DNA from: Gimesia aquarii
GTDB lineage: Bacteria; Planctomycetota; Planctomycetia; Planctomycetales; Planctomycetaceae
Reading direction: 5' to 3'
Assembly (NCBI RefSeq): GCF_007748195.1
Contig: NZ_CP037920.1
Location: 744,001 to 808,000, forward strand
DNA: 64,000 bases
The position numbers and the translations under genes were made by a program. Below, piece after piece: positions 48,383 to 56,581 of this stretch. Under the pieces are notes generated by a model. That model had not been told where the DNA came from. It made no database searches and saw only the letters and a program-made list of their open reading frames with translations. Every line of letters starts with the position of its first letter. Position 1 is the first letter of the stretch.

Positions 48383-49078
48383 ATGGCTAGCGTTGTTTCA
48401 AAACAATTAATGCATGGTTCTCGAAGGCAGACGCTTGTGCATCAGGTTTTATGCAAGTTCTTCCAGGGAGAGTATGAGCCAAATCAGCGAATGACCGTTC
48501 AGTCATTAGCGAGGGAATGGGATGTGAGTGCGACACCCGTTCGAGAAGCATTGGTCGAATTGGAAGGAATTGGCATCGTCGATATTTATCCTAATCGTGG
48601 TGCTGTTCTACGGAATTTTGGGGCAAAGCAACTTCATGAAATTTGTCAGGTACGCCGAATTCTGGAAAGTGAAGCGACACGCTGTGCCTGCGGTCACATC
48701 ACACCTCATGAATTATCAAAGTTGACTGAAGTCTTTAGCGAATTAGCAACCGCGAAAAGAACGGTCACATGGTCGGAAAGAACGCAAGAATGGGACGACT
48801 ATCTCCACGAACTGATTTATCGTCAGTGTGGGAGCGAACGGTTATCCCATGAGATTAATCGATACAGAATATTATATCGAACCTTAAGGCAAGTCAGGCA
48901 CAGTAAACGACAGACTGTCAAGAACTATGCATACATGGAAGAAAATGCAGAACATCTGAAAATTGTGCAAGCACTGGCAGCAGGAGATCCTGAAAAAGCA
49001 GCCCAGGCGATGAACGATCATTTGCTACAGACTCCAATCGGGCTGGAACGCGACCTGTTTCAACAGCGAGATTCGTAA
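48383..49078 (+). CDS. GntR family transcriptional regulator (FCD type)
   Basis: 231 residues from the ATG at 48383. N-terminal winged helix: FFQGEYEPNQRMTVQSLA, then SATPVREALVELEGIGIV. C-terminal FCD ligand domain (residues about 90-220) with RRILESEATR, a His at the FADR-type metal site (DYLHELIYRQCG) and MNDHL near the end. FCD regulators bind organic or sugar acids. It stands 49 bases before the PSD1 gene in the same direction, so it probably controls that catabolic set and itself. Confidence 0.9.
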   Translation: MASVVSKQLMHGSRRQTLVHQVLCKFFQGEYEPNQRMTVQSLAREWDVSATPVREALVELEGIGIVDIYPNRGAVLRNFGAKQLHEICQVRRILESEATRCACGHITPHELSKLTEVFSELATAKRTVTWSERTQEWDDYLHELIYRQCGSERLSHEINRYRILYRTLRQVRHSKRQTVKNYAYMEENAEHLKIVQALAAGDPEKAAQAMNDHLLQTPIGLERDLFQQRDS

Positions 49079-49127
49079 TTCAAAATTAGCCAACTGGGTA
49101 ACCGGCGCGTAACGAAAAAAAGTATAG

Positions 49128-52046
49128 ATGAGGATGAAAATAGCGATGCCATATTTCTTTTTCAGGTTCTGTTTGGTTAGCTTGCTCGTTGGAAGTACCT
49201 GTGTGCGATTATCGGCTTCAGGGAAAGTACCAGAATCTTTTTCAAAAGTCGATTTTGAAAAAGAGATCGCCCCGCTGATCGTAGAGCATTGTATTCGTTG
49301 TCATAACCCCGGGAATGAAAAAGGCGAACTTTCATTAGATTCGGTTCAAGCATTGAAAGAGAAAGAGTATCTTTCACCGGGCAAACCGGAAGAGAGTTAT
49401 CTTTTAGATGTCATTCGTGTGAGTTCAAAGAGTGGAAAAGCGGAAATGCCCAAAGAGGGTAAGCCACTTTCCGAAGCAGAATATTCACTATTTAATCGCT
49501 GGATCAAGCAGGGAGCAGATTGGCCTGATCAGTTGAAATTGCAAGAAAAGTCAAAGGCTGATCTCAGTTGGTGGTCGCTTCAGCCATTGGCGCACCATGA
49601 ACCACCAGCATTAAAAAGTTTGCCAAAACTATGGCAGCAAAACGCCATCGATCGGTTTATTTATGCCAGGTTACAGGAAAAAAATCTGGTTCCTTCACCT
49701 CGGGCAACGAAACGAGAATTGATCAGAAGGGCCACATATAATTTAACCGGATTACCTCCGACTCCTGAAGAAGTCGCTGCATTTGAAAGTGATACTGCAC
49801 CGAATGCCTATGAGAAACTAATCGATCGTCTGCTGGATTCGCCTCGCTACGGTGAACATTGGGGACGGCATTGGCTGGACGTGGTGCGGTTCGGCGAGAG
49901 TAACGGATTTGAACGTAATGTGATCATCGATAACGCCTGGCCTTTTCGTGATTATGTGATTCAGTCGTTCAATGATGATAAGCCCTTCGATCAAATGGTG
50001 CTGGAACATCTGGCCGGTGATGTGATTGGCAAAGGTGATTCTAAAATAGAAGTGGGGACAACGTTTCTTGTTTGCGGTCCTTATGACAATGTCGGTAACC
50101 AGGATCCGGTTCAGGCGGCCCAGATTCGCGCGAATACGATTGACGATATGATTCGCACAACGGGTGAGGCCTTTTTGGGACTGACAGTTGGCTGCAGTCG
50201 CTGTCACAATCATAAGTTTGATCCCGTAAAACAACAGGATTACTATGCTCTGTACGCTACATTTTCCGGTGTCTTTCATGGAAGTCGCGTGCTTGCCACA
50301 CGGGCAGAACAACAAAAACGCACAAAAAAAATTACACCTTTAAATGCCAGAAAAGCAGAACTGCAAAAAAAGAAATCACAACTCCAAAGCACGATTCATG
50401 CTCGGGCCGAAAAAAAATCAGCCGAATATGAAAAGCTCTGGGTCCGAGAGTCTGTCAAACGGACAGGAGTCGAAGACACTTTTTCACCAATCTCTGCAAA
50501 ATTTGTGCGACTGACTTCTGAAGGGCTCGATACGAATCCTTCGTCAAAGACAGGTTATCGAATTGATGAGTTCGAGGTTTGGACAGCGGAAGAAACATCG
50601 CGAAATGTGGCACTTGCGAAACAGGGAGGGACTGCTAAAGGTGCCAACAGTCGTGTCGCCGGTGATTTTTCCGGTGCCTATGATGTTAATCTCACCATTG
50701 ATGGCAAGATTGGTGCCTGCTGGATTGCCGGTAGTCCAGATCTTGTCATTGAATTCAAGCAGCTTGAAACGATCAATCGTGTCGTGTTTTCCAGTGATCG
50801 CTCTGGTGCTGCGATGAGTAATTATAAAGCAACGTTTCTGGCCGATTACAAACTCGAAGTCTCTACCGATGGAAAGGTCTGGCAGGAAGTTGCTTCCTCA
50901 AAGGATCGTAAACCCGTTAACGCGAATCATCGTCGAAAACGGTTCTATACTTCTGAAGTCACTTCCGGCGAACAGAAACAGATCAGCGAATGGGATACAG
51001 AAATTCGTCAAATCGATCGTAAGTTGGCCGCGATACCTGCTTTGCCTGCCTGGTGGGTAGGTAATCATCGGCAGGTAAACGGGCCGTTTCATGTGTTTGT
51101 CGGTGGAAATCCGCAACGCAAAGGAGAACATGTGGTTCCCGCCAGTATGTCAACTTTAAGCAAAGTGACCAATGGTTATCAACTGGATGAAAAATCGCCG
51201 CACGGAGAGAGAAGGCTTGCGTTGGCTCGTTGGCTTGTCGCAAAAGAGAATCCACTCACTCCGCGCGTGCTTGCCAATCGGCTTTGGCATTATCATTTTG
51301 GGACTGGCATCGTTTCGACTCCCAGCGACTTCGGTTATATGGGGACACGACCCACACATCCTGAATTGCTCGACTGGCTCGCGGTTCAGCTTCAGGAAAA
51401 TGGCTGGCAACTCAAAGCCATACATAAACTGATTATGCTGTCGCAAACGTATCAACAAACCAGTACATTTCGCGCAGAGGCAGTGCGTATTGATTCAGAC
51501 ACTCGGTATTTGTGGCGATTCCCACCGCGTCGTCTCTCTGGTGAAGAAATTCGCGACACGCTGCTCTCGGTCTCGGGAAAACTGAATCTCAAAATGGGAG
51601 GGCCTGGTTTTCGTTTGTATCAATATTTACAGGATAACGTGGCCACCTATGTACCTCTCGAAAAATTTGGGCCGGAAACGTACCGTCGTGCCGTCTATCA
51701 TCAAAATGCAAGGGCAGCCCGTCTTGATCTATTGACCGATTTTGACTGTCCTGACAACGCCTTTGCCGCACCAAGACGTAATTCGACTACGACACCATTA
51801 CAGGCACTGACGTTAATGAACCATCAATTTACCCTGGATCTTTCTCAATTTCTGGCAGACCGATTACAGAGTGACGTTGGAACAGAGCATATAGAACGGC
51901 AGATAGACCGTGCGTTTCGTCTTTTGTATGCGAGACCTCCCGTCCTACAGGAACAGTTGGCAGCCAAAAAATTGATTTCTGCAAATGGTTTAAACGCATT
52001 TTGCCGTGCCATGATTAATTCGAATGAACTGATTTATCTCGATTGA
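49128..52046 (+). CDS. PSCyt1-DUF1549-DUF1553 planctomycete protein with discoidin-like insert
   Basis: 972 residues. Signal peptide, then a planctomycete cytochrome c domain with HCIRCHN (CxxCH, residues 55-59). DUF1549 follows (about 170-390) with a second CSRCHNHKFDP motif. Residues about 455-610 look like an F5/8 or discoidin carbohydrate-binding domain (VRLTSEGLDT, DEFEVWTAEE, VNLTIDGK). DUF1553 ends the protein (LANRLWHYHFGTGIV, then RLSGEEIRDTLLS). The family is characteristic of Planctomycetota and is thought to act in degradation of complex polysaccharides, with heme as electron carrier. The DUF1501 gene follows directly. Confidence 0.93.
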   Translation: MRMKIAMPYFFFRFCLVSLLVGSTCVRLSASGKVPESFSKVDFEKEIAPLIVEHCIRCHNPGNEKGELSLDSVQALKEKEYLSPGKPEESYLLDVIRVSSKSGKAEMPKEGKPLSEAEYSLFNRWIKQGADWPDQLKLQEKSKADLSWWSLQPLAHHEPPALKSLPKLWQQNAIDRFIYARLQEKNLVPSPRATKRELIRRATYNLTGLPPTPEEVAAFESDTAPNAYEKLIDRLLDSPRYGEHWGRHWLDVVRFGESNGFERNVIIDNAWPFRDYVIQSFNDDKPFDQMVLEHLAGDVIGKGDSKIEVGTTFLVCGPYDNVGNQDPVQAAQIRANTIDDMIRTTGEAFLGLTVGCSRCHNHKFDPVKQQDYYALYATFSGVFHGSRVLATRAEQQKRTKKITPLNARKAELQKKKSQLQSTIHARAEKKSAEYEKLWVRESVKRTGVEDTFSPISAKFVRLTSEGLDTNPSSKTGYRIDEFEVWTAEETSRNVALAKQGGTAKGANSRVAGDFSGAYDVNLTIDGKIGACWIAGSPDLVIEFKQLETINRVVFSSDRSGAAMSNYKATFLADYKLEVSTDGKVWQEVASSKDRKPVNANHRRKRFYTSEVTSGEQKQISEWDTEIRQIDRKLAAIPALPAWWVGNHRQVNGPFHVFVGGNPQRKGEHVVPASMSTLSKVTNGYQLDEKSPHGERRLALARWLVAKENPLTPRVLANRLWHYHFGTGIVSTPSDFGYMGTRPTHPELLDWLAVQLQENGWQLKAIHKLIMLSQTYQQTSTFRAEAVRIDSDTRYLWRFPPRRLSGEEIRDTLLSVSGKLNLKMGGPGFRLYQYLQDNVATYVPLEKFGPETYRRAVYHQNARAARLDLLTDFDCPDNAFAAPRRNSTTTPLQALTLMNHQFTLDLSQFLADRLQSDVGTEHIERQIDRAFRLLYARPPVLQEQLAAKKLISANGLNAFCRAMINSNELIYLD

Positions 52047-52060
52047 AGTGGAAAATCCAA

Positions 52061-53551
52061 ATGTTAAATCCATTAAATAAAATAACAACAGGATGTCTTT
52101 TGAATCAGGTGCATTCTCGTCGCTCATTTTTTTCCAGCGTTTACACGGGCGTCGCGGGCATAGGGCTGACGAACCTATTGCTCAATGATCTTTCAGCTGA
52201 GACAAAAGCGACTGGTTCCAGGAATCAGAAAGACTGGCAGCCGGGTAAGAATGAGACGCATTTCCCTGCCAAAGCAAAACGGGTGCTGCAGATCTTTTGT
52301 CCTGGAGCAGCCTCTCATATGGATCTGTGGGAACATAAACCAGGTTTAGATAAATACCATGGCAAACCCTTACCGGGTGAAGAAAATCTGGTCAGCTTTC
52401 AAGGCAAAAATGGAAATTTGATGAAGAGCCCGTGGGCGTTCAAACCAGCAGGTCAGAGTGGCAAGATGTGTTCGACGATGCTGCCCCATATATCACGGCA
52501 CATTGACGACATTGCCTTCGTCCATTCGATGACCACAAAAACAAATACGCATGGTCCCGGTTGTGTTTTCATGAATACCGGCCATGATACCGAAGGACAT
52601 CCCAGTGCCGGTGCCTGGCTGGGTTATGCGTTGGGAAGTGAAAATGAAAATCTGCCAGCGTATATTGCGATTCCCGATATTCGAGGCGAACCTCCGAACG
52701 GAAAGGCCAACTGGAGCAATGGATTTCTTCCAGCGCAACATCAGGCGATTGTGATGAATGCGCAATCTCCAATCCGAAATTTGAAAGTTCCCAAAGGGAT
52801 CAGTCCGAGGGAAGAACAGGCAACGCGAGAGTTCTTAAAACTATTGGATCAGCGCCATGCAGAACAGCGTCCTGGTAATTCCGATTTGCAGGCGCGTATT
52901 GAAGCGTATGAACTGGCAGCGCGGATGCAGTTGTCTGCGCCCGAAGTTTCCAACCTGGCTTCCGAGCCGAAATCGATTCATACGCAATATGGAACCAATG
53001 ATCCGAACAAATTAAAGTCGGCATATGCCCGCAACTGTTTGCTGGCAAGACGATTTCTGGAACGTGGTGTACGTTACATCAACTTATATTGTGCTTCACG
53101 CGCTTCGGGTGTGGATGGATTATTAAATTGGGATGCGCATAAAACGTTGAAAGCAGACTACGAACGACATTGTCCCGTCTTCGATCAGCCCACCGCAGCT
53201 TTGCTGACCGACCTGAAACAACGCGGTTTGCTTGATGAAACGTTGGTCTTATGGACGACCGAGTTTGGTCGGATGCCCACTCATCAGGCGGGAACGCTGG
53301 GCCGCGATCATAATCCGGATGGGTTTACGTGTTGGATGATGGGAGCCGGCATCAAAGGGGGGACTAGCTATGGTGCGACCGATGAATTCGGACGCCGGGC
53401 CGAATTGAATCCGACGACTGTCTGGGACTTTTACGCGACGGCGTTGCAACTGCTGGGATTTAAGCACGACAAGCTAACCTACTACAATAATGGCCTGGAT
53501 CGCCGTCTAACAGACGTTCACGGACATTTGATTAAAGAAATTTTAGCTTAA
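52061..53551 (+). CDS. DUF1501 family exported protein
   Basis: 496 residues from the ATG at 52061, with GAAGTGG upstream; a TTG at 52043 overlaps the previous stop. HSRRSFFSSVYTGVAG is a Tat-like signal. The DUF1501 core shows FCPGAASHMDLWEHKP, HSMTTKTNTHGPG, WTTEFGRMPTHQ, GRDHNPDGFT and a final LTDVHGHLI. The family is distantly related to alkaline-phosphatase-fold sulfatases and is almost always encoded next to a DUF1553 protein, as here. Function unproven; joint action with PSD1 on polysaccharide is the common inference. Confidence 0.93.
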   Translation: MLNPLNKITTGCLLNQVHSRRSFFSSVYTGVAGIGLTNLLLNDLSAETKATGSRNQKDWQPGKNETHFPAKAKRVLQIFCPGAASHMDLWEHKPGLDKYHGKPLPGEENLVSFQGKNGNLMKSPWAFKPAGQSGKMCSTMLPHISRHIDDIAFVHSMTTKTNTHGPGCVFMNTGHDTEGHPSAGAWLGYALGSENENLPAYIAIPDIRGEPPNGKANWSNGFLPAQHQAIVMNAQSPIRNLKVPKGISPREEQATREFLKLLDQRHAEQRPGNSDLQARIEAYELAARMQLSAPEVSNLASEPKSIHTQYGTNDPNKLKSAYARNCLLARRFLERGVRYINLYCASRASGVDGLLNWDAHKTLKADYERHCPVFDQPTAALLTDLKQRGLLDETLVLWTTEFGRMPTHQAGTLGRDHNPDGFTCWMMGAGIKGGTSYGATDEFGRRAELNPTTVWDFYATALQLLGFKHDKLTYYNNGLDRRLTDVHGHLIKEILA

Positions 53552-53676
53552 TGCTGATGATGTCTTTAATAACCGAAACAATCTCACTCAATCCACGTCA
53601 CATATTTTAGCAAGAGATGACATAGAACCATTGACGCCTTCTATGTGTCTCTCTAAACTGTGCCTCTAATAAGTTG

Positions 53677-53751
53677 CGGGGCGTAGCTCAGCTTGGCTAG
53701 AGCGCTGCGTTTGGGACGCAGAGGTCGCACGTTCGAATCGTGTCGCCCCGA
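53677..53751 (+). tRNA. tRNA-Pro(TGG)
   Basis: Acceptor CGGGGCG (53677-53683) pairs with CGCCCCG (53744-53750), discriminator A at 53751. D-arm GTAGCTCAGC, anticodon stem CTGCG/CGCAG with 7-nt loop TTTGGGA (anticodon TGG), T-loop TTCGAAT. The 3' CCA is not encoded. Immediately followed by a terminator and repeats that suggest an integration site. Confidence 0.97.
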
Positions 53752-53770
53752 TTATAAAACGAAAAAATGG

Positions 53771-53813
53771 ACGCTGTAAGCTGTTTTTAGAGAACAGCTT
53801 ACAGCGTTTTTTT
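53771..53813 (+). terminator. Intrinsic terminator after tRNA-Pro
   Basis: Perfect 15-bp stem ACGCTGTAAGCTGTT (53771-53785) with AACAGCTTACAGCGT (53793-53807), 7-base loop, followed by a run of seven T. Ends the tRNA-Pro transcript 20 bases after the gene. Confidence 0.9.
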
Positions 53814-53857
53814 GTGGGTAGTTTTCGTGGGTAGATTGGTGGGTAATTTCGTGGGTG
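53814..53857. repeat. Four direct GTGGGTR repeats next to tRNA-Pro
   Basis: GTGGGTA at 53814, 53827 and 53839, and GTGGGTG at 53851, spaced 13, 12 and 12 bases. Read on the minus strand they encode a short THxx-type tail ending at the tRNA. Short phased repeats beside a tRNA gene 3' end are the usual setting for tyrosine-recombinase arm sites or an integrase 3' remnant. No integrase gene follows. Confidence 0.6.
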
Positions 53858-54145
53858 ATTTTTTGATTTCAAAACGACCAGTACAAATTTTGGATTGGAC
53901 GAAATGAAATACAATTTTTGCATTGGAGCAATAAAGCCAACTGACAAGGAATCACGAAATGATAACAGAATGTCATCAAAAAGACGGCATTTACACTAAT
54001 TATGGGAAAGAGTATTTTTGCTGTAAGTCTTTATAAATAAGCTTTTTCAGATTGTTCGATAATTTGGAACATGGTATGCCTATACACAATTAAGTTGAGT
54101 CACTGACCTACTTACCCCTCACAATACAACAAACAGGAATTTGTC
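53858..54145. other. Intergenic region with a possible 25-residue peptide ORF
   Basis: About 290 bases before the small repeat-protein gene. The only protein-like frame is ATG at 53959 to TAA at 54036 (25 residues, three Cys: MITECHQKDGIY... FCCKSL) with AAGGA 9 bases upstream. I cannot tell whether it is expressed. No clear promoter, hairpin or terminator otherwise. Confidence 0.3.
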
Positions 54146-54430
54146 ATGTTGAAATCTTTGATTGCTGGTGCATTTCTGGCTGGTTTCACTGCTCTTATTG
54201 GATTAGCTGATGCTGGAACTGGGGATGGCAATGGCTTCCAGTCAAGTCCTATTGCTGTAGCCGATGAAGGTGGCGGCGGTAGTGATGACTTCCAGCCAAC
54301 TCCAATCAAAGTTGCAGATGATGGTGGCGGTGATGGCACAAATGACTTTCAGCCTGCCCCAACCACTATAGCTGATGATGGTAGCGGTAATGGCGACGAT
54401 TTCCAGCCAACTCCAATCAGCTTAGTCTGA
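54146..54430 (+). CDS. Small secreted protein with four FQPTPI repeats
   Basis: 94 residues with AGGAA 7 bases before the ATG. A classical signal peptide (MLKSLIAGAFLAGFTALIG, cleavage after ADA) leaves about 70 mature residues made of four tandem units of 18-20: FQSSPIAVADEGGGGSD, FQPTPIKVADDGGGDGTND, FQPAPTTIADDGSGNGDD and FQPTPISLV. Very acidic, Gly-rich and without Cys. No family known to me. A strong terminator follows, so this is an independent transcription unit. It may be an exported peptide precursor or surface filament component; both are guesses. Confidence 0.8.
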   Translation: MLKSLIAGAFLAGFTALIGLADAGTGDGNGFQSSPIAVADEGGGGSDDFQPTPIKVADDGGGDGTNDFQPAPTTIADDGSGNGDDFQPTPISLV

Positions 54431-54450
54431 TACACGAAGAATACATTTTT

Positions 54451-54488
54451 AAGCCTTGCTTAATTATATTTAAGCAAGGCTTTTTTTA
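54451..54488 (+). terminator. Intrinsic terminator after small repeat-protein gene
   Basis: 13-bp stem AAGCCTTGCTTAA (54451-54463) with TTAAGCAAGGCTT (54470-54482), 6-base loop, continuing into a T run. Lies 20 bases after the stop codon. Confidence 0.9.
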
Positions 54489-54533
54489 TATCTTTTCTCT
54501 TTGGATTATCAGCATAACTGAAAGGTTCTGCAA

Positions 54534-54977
54534 ATGAACAATCTTCCATTCGATTCATACCCAAATAACGGACGAAATCTTTTGGGAAAGAAGTCTACCG
54601 AAAATTGCCGTCATGGTTATGGTTTGAAGCTTCAAAAACTCACAGGTATTTCTAATTGTGGTTATTGTGGCATTAGCCTAACAATCAACTATGAGCAGTG
54701 GCTTTTAATGCAAGTCGATCATGTTTTACCAACCAATATGGGAAATCGGTTACGCATTTCTTCAGAATGGCTCGACGACTATTCAAATTGTCTATTGGCA
54801 TGTTCTGCTTGTAATACGTTTGACCCCCTGTTTGATGAGAAGTCAATTACAGAATCTCCATCGTCTCTTCAAGGCTTTTACGATTTACGTGATCGAGTGT
54901 ATTTAATTAGAAAACGAAAAATCTTGAAATGTCAGAAAGTAGAAAGAGAGTTTTACGATTCTAAACCGTGGGAATAA
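54534..54977 (+). CDS. HNH endonuclease domain protein
   Basis: 147 residues with AAAGG upstream. Zinc and catalytic pattern of an HNH nuclease: NCGYCGISL (first Cys pair), QVDHVLPTN (catalytic Asp-His), SNCLLACSACNTFDP (Asn, second Cys pair). The flanks are not recognised. Such free-standing HNH proteins occur in phage packaging, restriction or homing; no methylase, terminase or intron is adjacent, so no function is assigned. Preceded by a terminator and probably has its own promoter. Confidence 0.85.
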   Translation: MNNLPFDSYPNNGRNLLGKKSTENCRHGYGLKLQKLTGISNCGYCGISLTINYEQWLLMQVDHVLPTNMGNRLRISSEWLDDYSNCLLACSACNTFDPLFDEKSITESPSSLQGFYDLRDRVYLIRKRKILKCQKVEREFYDSKPWE

Positions 54978-55028
54978 TCAAACGGATTTATTTCACACGA
55001 TCCTGCATCGCTTTAACCTGCTCTGCTG

Positions 55029-55208
55029 TCAGTCGTGGCTGCTTTCCTTTGCTGCAACATCTCTTTTTCTCGTCTTCTTTTGTTGCTGCACAATAGGACC
55101 ATCACACTCACGATCTAAACTCTGATCATCAGTGCGAAACATGCGTGCAGAACAATCAAGACTAATCCACCATTGAAAATATTTGAGTCCATCACGAACC
55201 ATTTTCAT
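55029..55208 (-). pseudogene. Possible small gene or frameshifted remnant
   Basis: An ATG at 55208 opens 59 codons (MKMVRDGLKYFQWWI... KESSHD). Shifted by one base, the next frame continues past that stop with GKQPRLTAEQVKAMQDRVK and a TAA at about 55004. The second tail looks protein-like (repeated basic/helical pattern), which suggests one gene broken by a frameshift near 55050. No family recognised and no Shine-Dalgarno seen. Low confidence. Confidence 0.3.
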
Positions 55209-55264
55209 TTGGATAGTAAGGACACCGGCAATACCAGCAAAAAAACTTTCAAAAGGAGAACAAA

Positions 55265-55876
55265 ATGCTGGTTGCCAGATTGTTCATTATATCACCACTG
55301 TGGGTTGCGTACTTTTTTCATGAGACCTATGACGGCCCACTCCACGAACAGATGAGCTTCGGCTCGCTTCTAATTTGTTCGGCTGTCGCCTTTTTGTTTC
55401 TGGCGTGGTGGGACAGCGGAAGAGCGCCTCGCTCGGCGATCTCCGTCATCATGAGAAACATGGTGTTGATGTACTGCGTGGTTTGGTCGATTTTGTTGCT
55501 GTTCGGCATTGGCTGGTTTTTCTGGTATATGCTCGCTCATGCGACGATGTGGGTGATCGTTTTCTGGCAGTTAGTGACGCACTGGGTTGCCCACCACTTT
55601 GTCTATCCGTTTGCTGATCGGAATTATTACGCTGTGCGAAAGACTGGCTGGCATCCATTTTGGGACACTACGGTTTTCAATTGGGACTCGGAAATCATTA
55701 AAGATGGTGGCTTCGAACAGCCAACATACGAAGGATTCGTACCACCCGAGCATTTTCGATTTCAGTGCCCAAGGTGTCTCGCTCGTGTTGAGCACTCCTT
55801 TGGTGTGTGCTGGAATTGCCGATACGGAAGTTGTCCCAGCGATGAATCAGAATACTACGAGCGGTGGGAAAATTGA
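55265..55876 (+). CDS. Membrane protein with C-terminal zinc ribbon
   Basis: 203 residues with AGGAG 7 bases before the ATG. Three or four hydrophobic helices (about 5-20, 32-48, 66-88 and 88-108), then a soluble domain. A C-terminal CPRC...CWNC zinc ribbon (residues about 167-186) is followed by an acidic tail. The combination suggests a sensor or membrane adaptor, but no family is known to me. It sits between two minus-strand gene remnants and has a strong ribosome site of its own. Confidence 0.72.
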   Translation: MLVARLFIISPLWVAYFFHETYDGPLHEQMSFGSLLICSAVAFLFLAWWDSGRAPRSAISVIMRNMVLMYCVVWSILLLFGIGWFFWYMLAHATMWVIVFWQLVTHWVAHHFVYPFADRNYYAVRKTGWHPFWDTTVFNWDSEIIKDGGFEQPTYEGFVPPEHFRFQCPRCLARVEHSFGVCWNCRYGSCPSDESEYYERWEN

Positions 55877-55913
55877 CAAGTTCTGCCAACAGCAGACAGT
55901 AGAACAGCAAAGT

Positions 55914-56102
55914 TCATGGTTTGAATCGTTCCCAGATACCATGATTCTCTTCGCCGCTCAGGTCAGTCACATACTCTCCATCATTCGATGAACCGTCATA
56001 GATGAGAACCGTTTTGTTCGGATAGTTTTCATCATCTTTTGTGAAATATTTGTCAGGAACAAAATCTTTTGTAAAGCGTCCTCCTTTTGAAATACGGATA
56101 GC
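55914..56102 (-). pseudogene. C-terminal remnant of an unidentified gene
   Basis: Minus-strand frame of 62 codons bounded upstream by a stop and having no start codon: GGRFTKDFVPDKYF, then TVLIYDGSSNDGEY and ENHGIWERFKP before TGA. Composition is strongly protein-like (aromatic and acidic residues, no bias), so it is probably the 3' end of a lost gene. Family unknown. It overlaps the region before the start of the plus-strand gene at 56107. Confidence 0.45.
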
Positions 56103-56106
56103 TCAG

Positions 56107-56298
56107 ATGTGTCCAAGAAAAAAATTTATCGGATTTTATACTGGAAATTTACCTATTGAAGCGGTGGAGTTTTGTTGGACGAATGCTTTGGAGGAACATG
56201 GGCAATATGATATTGACTATAGTGACGTGAAGGGACAAGAATATTCGAAGCGGGCCATCACTGTAGCAGTAGCCGGTATGCACCATTTACTTAAATGA
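56107..56298 (+). CDS. Small hypothetical protein
   Basis: 63 residues from the ATG at 56107 (MCPRKKFIGFYTGNLP ... MHHLLK). A longer frame from a GTG at 56041 is possible but overlaps the reverse-strand remnant. No family recognised; the composition (AVEFCWTNALEEHG, DYSDVKGQEYSKR) is protein-like. No strong Shine-Dalgarno. May be partial. Confidence 0.4.
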   Translation: MCPRKKFIGFYTGNLPIEAVEFCWTNALEEHGQYDIDYSDVKGQEYSKRAITVAVAGMHHLLK

Positions 56299-56581
56299 TG
56301 CTAAAAAGCCTATCAATGGTATTCAGGGATTTAAAATATTTTCAAACGCAATTCTCCCCGCTCTAGCTCCCCCTTCATCACCTCCACATAACTTTGTTCC
56401 CACCTAATCACATCTGATCGATCCCACATGATCACATTAAGGCATCTGTTGCTGCCCCCATAGCCACAGAACTAACAGCATCCAGAAGATCCCTCTAGGC
56501 TGATTGACACATGTCTTTTCTGGCTGCAAAATAGTATCCTATGAGTTCTCTTTGATTCAATTTGGCTGGGAGAAATATGTT
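56299..56581. other. Intergenic region before Sel1 gene
   Basis: About 280 bases. No ORF with protein-like composition and no hairpin series. The last 60 bases (TTTGGCTGGGAGAAATATGTT) hold the ribosome site of the Sel1-repeat gene. Confidence 0.4.

Noticed and set aside
49818..50315. Minus-strand frame of 165 codons inside the PSD1 gene
   Set aside because: Antisense of conserved DUF1549 coding sequence.
53666..53947. Minus-strand frame of 93 codons over the tRNA-Pro gene
   Set aside because: It is the antisense translation of tRNA-Pro and its repeats (a well-known artefact reading GATxFERATSASQ), so not a protein gene.
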